From positions 1-64,000 of the forward strand of contig NZ_BSDJ01000016.1 in the NCBI RefSeq assembly GCF_027925525.1: DNA of 64,000 nucleotides, read 5' to 3'. Made by a program: the position numbers and the translations under genes. Below the pieces are notes generated by a model. The model did no database searches, was not told the origin of the DNA, and saw only the letters and a program-made list of their open reading frames with translations. Position 1 is the stretch's first letter, and each line of letters starts with the position of its first letter. This document shows positions 59,980 to 64,000 of this stretch, one piece after another. This DNA is from Paenibacillus tyrphae. GTDB taxonomy: Bacteria > Bacillota > Bacilli > Paenibacillales > NBRC-103111.

Positions 59980-61512
59980 ATGATTAAGACGGCACCTATT
60001 ACGATCGGCAGCGGCAAGCTGACCTTGCAGGAGGTCGTGCTCGTGGCACGCCACGGCTACGAAGTAGAGCTTGACGCTTCGGTGAAGGCAAAGGTAACGA
60101 AGAGCAGAGAGTACGTCGAGAAGCTGCTGGCGGAGAAAAAGGTTGTCTATGGTTTGACCACAGGCTTCGGCAAATTCAGCGACACGTACATTTCGAGCGA
60201 GGACGCGAAGGCGCTGCAGGTCAATCTGATCCGCAGCCACGCTTGCGGGATCGGCGATCCGTTCCCGGCGGAAGTGGCGAGAGCGATCATGCTGCTTCGC
60301 ATCAATGCCTTGATTCAGGGCTATTCCGGCATACGCTACTCCGTCGTGGAGACGATGGTCGAGATGCTGAACAAAGGCGTCGTTCCGCTGATCCCGGAGA
60401 AAGGCTCGCTCGGCGCCAGCGGAGACTTGGCCCCGCTGTCCCATTTGGCGCTGGTCATGATGGGGGAAGGGGAAGCGTTGTTTCGGGGAGAGAAGCTGGA
60501 CGGCAAAGCGGCGATGGACAAGGCTGGGATCGTTCCGGTGTCGCTTGAAGCAAAAGAGGGCCTCGCCCTGATCAACGGTACGCAAGTGATGACCGCCGTC
60601 GGCGCTTTGGCTTGCTGGGACGCGCTGCAGCTGGCCAAATGGGCCGATTGCGCTGCTGCTTTGACGACGGAGACCTTGCAAGGCGTTAGGCAGGCGTTCG
60701 ACCCGGAAACGCATGACATCCGCCCGCATGCCGGCCAGCAGCAGGTCGCTTCGAATATCCGCAAGCTGACCCAAGACAGTCGCCTGATGACGAACCAAGG
60801 GGAGCTGCGCGTCCAAGACGCTTATTCGCTGCGCTGCGTACCGCAGGTTCACGGCGCTTCGGCCGATGCGCTTCAATATATTCACGATAAATTACTGATC
60901 GAGATGAATTCGGTAACGGATAACCCGCTCATTTTCACCGAGCAGGAGAAAGTGATCTCCGGCGGCAATTTTCACGGCCAACCGATTGCGCTGGCGATGG
61001 ATTTCCTCTCCATCGCGGTGGCGGAGCTGGCAAATATATCGGAGCGGCGAATCGAACGGCTGGTCAATCCCCAACTGAGCGGAGGACTGCCTCCGTTTCT
61101 GACGAAGTACGGCGGCACGAACTCGGGCTTCATGATTGCGCAGTATGCCGCGGCTTCACTCGTGTCCGAAAACAAGTCGCTTGCGCATCCGGCCAGCGTC
61201 GATTCGATTCCGAGCTCGGCGAATCAAGAGGATCACGTGAGCATGGGAACGATCGGCGCGAGAAAAGCGGCCAAAATCGTCGAAAATGCCTACAACGTCG
61301 TTGCCATCGAGCTGCTCTGCGGCTCGCAAGCGGCCGATTACCGCGGAGCCGACGGACTGGGCAAGGGAACGGCATGGGTATACGCGCAATGCCGCAAGCA
61401 TGTTTCGTTTTTGGACGAAGACCGCGTGATGTACACGGACTTCCGAAAAGCCGTGCACATGATGAAGGATGCGGCGGTGCTTAAGGATATGACCGAGACG
61501 ATCGGTTTATAA
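59980..61512 (+). CDS. hutH: Histidine ammonia-lyase HutH
   Basis: 510 residues. Deaminates histidine to urocanate, first step of histidine breakdown. The Ala-Ser-Gly that forms the MIO cofactor is in 'GSLGASGDLAPLSHL' near residue 143. 'YGLTTGFGKFSD' and 'NPLIF' blocks and the 'SANQEDHVSMG' loop are typical. ATG 59980 follows AAGGAGAG. hutU, hutI and hutG do not follow, so the rest of the pathway must be elsewhere. Confidence 0.97.
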   Translation: MIKTAPITIGSGKLTLQEVVLVARHGYEVELDASVKAKVTKSREYVEKLLAEKKVVYGLTTGFGKFSDTYISSEDAKALQVNLIRSHACGIGDPFPAEVARAIMLLRINALIQGYSGIRYSVVETMVEMLNKGVVPLIPEKGSLGASGDLAPLSHLALVMMGEGEALFRGEKLDGKAAMDKAGIVPVSLEAKEGLALINGTQVMTAVGALACWDALQLAKWADCAAALTTETLQGVRQAFDPETHDIRPHAGQQQVASNIRKLTQDSRLMTNQGELRVQDAYSLRCVPQVHGASADALQYIHDKLLIEMNSVTDNPLIFTEQEKVISGGNFHGQPIALAMDFLSIAVAELANISERRIERLVNPQLSGGLPPFLTKYGGTNSGFMIAQYAAASLVSENKSLAHPASVDSIPSSANQEDHVSMGTIGARKAAKIVENAYNVVAIELLCGSQAADYRGADGLGKGTAWVYAQCRKHVSFLDEDRVMYTDFRKAVHMMKDAAVLKDMTETIGL

Positions 61513-61610
61513 ATTTACGGCTTTCTGGTCCGAGTCTTGCATTTCTCCCGAAACCTTGCTATATTAGGCGGAAAAATCGCTAGGATTTCGTGAGAGGGAG
61601 CGGGCTTCTA

Positions 61611-62096
61611 ATGGAGATCAGACGGGCCGGACATGCGGATGTTCCGCACATTTTGGATATTTATAACGAAGCCGTGCTGACGACGGTAGCGACATTCGAT
61701 ACGGTTTCGCGCACGCTGGAGCAGCAGCTGGAATGGTTCGAACAGCACGGCGAAGCTTACCCGGTCGTCGTCGCCGAGGACGCCGGTCTAATTCTCGGCT
61801 GGGCGGCCGCGAACCGGTACTCCGACCGGCTGGCCTATGCGCGCACGGCGGAGCTGTCCTTATATATCCGGGACGGGCACCGTGGTCGGGGAGTCGGGAA
61901 AAAGCTGCTGCAAGCCGTACTGGACGAAGGGAAAAAGGCCGGGCTGCATACGGTGCTGTCGCGGATCGTGGAGGGCAACGACAGCAGCATTCACATTCAT
62001 CGGCAGTTCGGGTTCGATACCGTAGGAACGATGCGCGAGGTGGGCTTCAAATTCGGTAAGCTGCTGGACGTCGTCATGCTGCAAAAAATGCTTTAA
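61611..62096 (+). CDS. GNAT acetyltransferase, phosphinothricin-acetyltransferase-like
   Basis: 161 residues. 'MEIRRAGHADVPHILDIYNEAV' in outline and 'TRTLEQQLEWFEQH'-type sequence match the Pat/YncA group; acetyl-CoA is bound by 'RDGHRGRGVGKKLL'. These acetylate amino groups of small compounds such as phosphinothricin or methionine sulfone. ATG 61611 follows GAGAGGGAGCGG. Substrate undetermined. Confidence 0.92.
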   Translation: MEIRRAGHADVPHILDIYNEAVLTTVATFDTVSRTLEQQLEWFEQHGEAYPVVVAEDAGLILGWAAANRYSDRLAYARTAELSLYIRDGHRGRGVGKKLLQAVLDEGKKAGLHTVLSRIVEGNDSSIHIHRQFGFDTVGTMREVGFKFGKLLDVVMLQKML

Positions 62097-62102
62097 ACTT
62101 GT

Positions 62103-62147
62103 AAACCGGAGGGAACCGGCGGCAGTCGGAAGCTCCGGTTTTTGCTT
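62103..62147 (+). terminator. Terminator after the GNAT gene
   Basis: AAACCGGAG pairs with CTCCGGTTT, followed by TTGCTTTT. Confidence 0.8.
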
Positions 62148-62151
62148 TTCG

Positions 62152-62188
62152 CGAAAAAAAGCGACCCGCAAGCAACGGGCCGCGGGTC
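62152..62188 (-). terminator. Terminator of the hsp20 gene
   Basis: GACCCGC (62163-62169) pairs with GCGGGTC (62182-62188); on the minus strand GCTTTTTTT follows. Confidence 0.75.
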
Positions 62189-62293
62189 AAGAGACATCTA
62201 TTTGAAAAAGGGGGTCGAGCTTTATTATAGAGGCTATACATTAAAGGAAGATGAAAAGCATATTTCAATTGGATTACAGTTGGATGACGTCTA

Positions 62294-62734
62294 TTAATGA
62301 AATTCCACGTCGATCCGTTTTCTGGCGCTATTTTGAACTTTGGGCATTTTCACTTCGAGAATGCCGTTCTTGTATGTAGCGACCGTACCCTCGGCCTGCA
62401 CTTCCGCAGGCAGCGCAACGGTGCGTTGGAATCGGCCGCTATAGCGCTCCTTGCGGTGAAACTGCTCTTCCTTCGCTTCATGTACTTTGTGTACGGTGCC
62501 GACGATCGTGAGCGTCTGCTGCTCCACTTGGATATCTACGTCCTCTTTCTTCTCCAGGCCTGGAATCTCGCAGTGGGCGATAACCTCACTCTCGGTTTCG
62601 TAGACGTCCATCCGCGGCGCGCCGAATTCCTGCTGGAATCCGAAAGCGGAAGGCAGCCCCTCGTTAAAAAACTTGTCCATTTCTTTTTTCCAATGATCCA
62701 CGCGTCTGAACGGTTCAAACGGAACCAACGGCAT
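62294..62734 (-). CDS. Hsp20/alpha-crystallin small heat-shock protein
   Basis: 146 residues. The alpha-crystallin domain spans about residues 40-140: 'MDVYETESEVIAHCEIPGLEKKEDVDIQVEQQTLTI' in outline, 'RSGRFQRTVALP' type block ('ERYSGRFQRTVALP') and 'ATYKNGILEVKMPK'. It holds unfolding proteins as an ATP-independent chaperone. AAGGAGGCG precedes the ATG. No CIRCE element was seen. Confidence 0.95.
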   Translation of the reverse strand: MPLVPFEPFRRVDHWKKEMDKFFNEGLPSAFGFQQEFGAPRMDVYETESEVIAHCEIPGLEKKEDVDIQVEQQTLTIVGTVHKVHEAKEEQFHRKERYSGRFQRTVALPAEVQAEGTVATYKNGILEVKMPKVQNSARKRIDVEFH

Positions 62735-62879
62735 AAACGAACGCCTCCTTATAAAAGTTTGTTTGAATTTCTTCCCTTATTTTTTCGTCGGTCTCCAAAA
62801 TTCATACAAAAATCGCGAGCATGCCGGAACGAAGCGGCGCCAGACCGCCAAAACCTTGTGCTGACGCAGCAAACCCGGC

Positions 62880-62908
62880 TTGACTCGGTTTTTCGCGCCC
62901 GATATAAT
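62880..62908 (+). promoter_or_regulatory. argS promoter
   Basis: TTGACT (62880-62885) and TATAAT (62903-62908) with a 17-base spacer, about 120 bases before the start codon. Confidence 0.85.
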
Positions 62909-62949
62909 GGAACATATGCAAAGGCTGGCAAAACCTACGTGCGACGTTG

Positions 62950-62980
62950 AAAAACGGCACCCCGACCGGGGTGCTTTCTT
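62950..62980 (+). terminator. Terminator-like hairpin in the argS leader
   Basis: GCACCCC and GGGGTGC pair around GACC (62957-62974) followed by TTTCTT. It lies between the promoter and argS, so it could act as an attenuator. No T-box sequence is present. Confidence 0.6.
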
Positions 62981-63037
62981 GTATGAAAGCGTGCTGCGGG
63001 ATGGCGGCGTTCGTTCGAAGAAAGGGGCACATCGTGT

Positions 63038-64000
63038 ATGAATTACAAACAATGGTTGGCCGGACAGCTAGCGGCAAAGCTTGAGGGCATATCGCAGGAA
63101 GCGCTGGCGGAGCTGATCGAATATCCGCCGAATCCGCAGATGGGGGATTTGTCGCTGCCCTGCTTCAAGCTTAGCAAGCAGCTCCGGAAGGCGCCGCAGG
63201 CGATTGCGGAAGAGCTGAAGGCTGGTTGGAGCGACAATGCGTCGGTTCAGCGGGTCGATGCCGTTTCCGGTTATTTTAACGTATTTTTGAACCCGGCCGT
63301 TTTCGCCAAAGACGTCGTCGGTGATGTATTGGCGCGCCAAGACCGTTACGGCTCGCAGGAATACGGTCAAGGACGCAACATCGTCATCGACTTCTCTTCG
63401 CCGAATATCGCGAAGACGTTCCATATCGGGCATCTCCGCTCGACGGTCATCGGGAATGCGCTTTATAACATTTTCAACTTTATGGGATACAACAGCGTGG
63501 GCGTCAATCATCTCGGCGATTGGGGCACGCAGTTCGGCAAGCTGATCGTCGCCTACAAGCTGTGGGGGGACCAGGCTGCCGTCGAAGCGGAAGGCATCGA
63601 CGAACTGCAGCGCATTTACGTCAAGTTCCATGACGAAGCCGACGTGAAGCCGGAGCTGGAGGACGAGGCGCGCGCCTGGTTCGTGAAGCTGGAGCAGGGA
63701 GACGAGGAGGCGCACAAGTTGTGGCGCTGGTTTGTGGACATCAGCTTGAAGGAGTTCCACAAGATGTACGATCTGCTCGGAGTGAAGTTCGATTCGTACG
63801 CCGGCGAAAGCTTCTATAACGATAAAATGGCGGAGGTGCTGGACGAGCTTAAGGCGAAAAACCTGCTGGAAGAAGACGGCGGAGCGCTGCTCGTCCGGCT
63901 CGACGATTTCAATATGCCTCCGGCGCTCATGGTGAAAAAGGACGGCGGAACGCTGTATCATACGCGCGACGTGGCGGCGGCCAAGTACCGCAAGAACACG
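63038..64000 (+). CDS. argS: Arginyl-tRNA synthetase, N-terminal part
   Basis: 321 codons to the window edge, frame open at the end. The N-terminal additional domain (about residues 1-105, with 'EYPPNPQMGDLSLPCFKLSK') contacts the tRNA; the class I signature HIGH is in 'SPNIAKTFHIGHLRST' near 130-145. 'NHLGDWGTQFGKLI' follows. It charges tRNA-Arg. ATG 63038 follows AGAAAGGGG. The KMSKS loop and anticodon domain lie beyond the window. Confidence 0.97.
   Translation, partial: MNYKQWLAGQLAAKLEGISQEALAELIEYPPNPQMGDLSLPCFKLSKQLRKAPQAIAEELKAGWSDNASVQRVDAVSGYFNVFLNPAVFAKDVVGDVLARQDRYGSQEYGQGRNIVIDFSSPNIAKTFHIGHLRSTVIGNALYNIFNFMGYNSVGVNHLGDWGTQFGKLIVAYKLWGDQAAVEAEGIDELQRIYVKFHDEADVKPELEDEARAWFVKLEQGDEEAHKLWRWFVDISLKEFHKMYDLLGVKFDSYAGESFYNDKMAEVLDELKAKNLLEEDGGALLVRLDDFNMPPALMVKKDGGTLYHTRDVAAAKYRKNT

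Noticed and set aside
62908-63037. T-box leader of argS
   Set aside because: No T-box consensus or specifier-loop structure in the 130-base leader.

Overview
The window looks like chromosomal DNA of a Bacillales bacterium, most likely a Paenibacillus or close relative. The evidence is the fairly GC-rich coding sequence behind strong AGGAGG-type ribosome binding sites, frequent GTG and TTG starts, sigma-A promoters and gene families typical of that group: bacillolysin, YhaO/YhaN, YkvI, HutP, BlaR1/BlaI and a holin-like type I toxin. No phage, transposase, integrase or CRISPR sequence was seen.

Region 1 (1-34 kb) is mostly ordinary chromosome. In order it holds the end of an RsmF-type rRNA methyltransferase, an RsuA-type pseudouridine synthase, a HAD phosphatase, an acidic unknown protein, an FMN riboswitch driving a drug/metabolite-type transporter, a chemoreceptor and a second, complete RsmF-type gene. 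Next come the queD-queE-queC operon for preQ0 synthesis, a secreted M4 protease, a TetR-map operon, a type I toxin-antitoxin locus, a divergent Hfq-like protein, two XRE regulators, a diguanylate cyclase, a glycosyltransferase and the yhaO-yhaN DNA-repair pair. Transport and membrane genes follow, then xpt, cbiZ, several small unknown genes and an LCP cell-wall ligase.

Region 2 (33-54.7 kb) is accessory. Three identical tRNA-Leu(CAG) genes lie at 33.05, 34.28 and 54.6 kb. The last two sit in a 135-bp direct repeat bracketing about 20 kb. Inside are a decayed transporter fragment, a MocR regulator, a flavin/PLP-oxidase-like protein, a ketopantoate-reductase-like enzyme with a divergent TetR, and then a large sugar cluster. 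The cluster has two units: an ABC importer (binding protein and two permeases) followed by a LacI regulator, and a seven-gene unit of deacetylase (YdjC/ChbG), second LacI, PfkB kinase, GH13_18 phosphorylase, HSL-type esterase, NIF3-like protein and second binding protein. A 16-bp palindrome (TGNYAACCGGTTRNCA) occurs twice in the first promoter and once before the second unit, so the two units probably form one regulon. The enzyme set suggests import, deacylation, phosphorolysis and phosphorylation of an acylated sucrose-like disaccharide; this pathway is an inference. An AT-rich class A beta-lactamase with BlaR1 and BlaI closes the segment.

Region 3 (54.7-64 kb) begins with GC-rich, probably transferred genes: a haloalkane-dehalogenase-like hydrolase, a MerR regulator behind its own 19-bp-spacer promoter, a broken MFS gene and an intact MFS gene. 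The hydrolase and the intact MFS gene share an upstream operator-like element. Core functions then return: hutP and hutH with a HutP-type terminator control, a GNAT acetyltransferase, an Hsp20 chaperone and the start of argS, which runs off the window.
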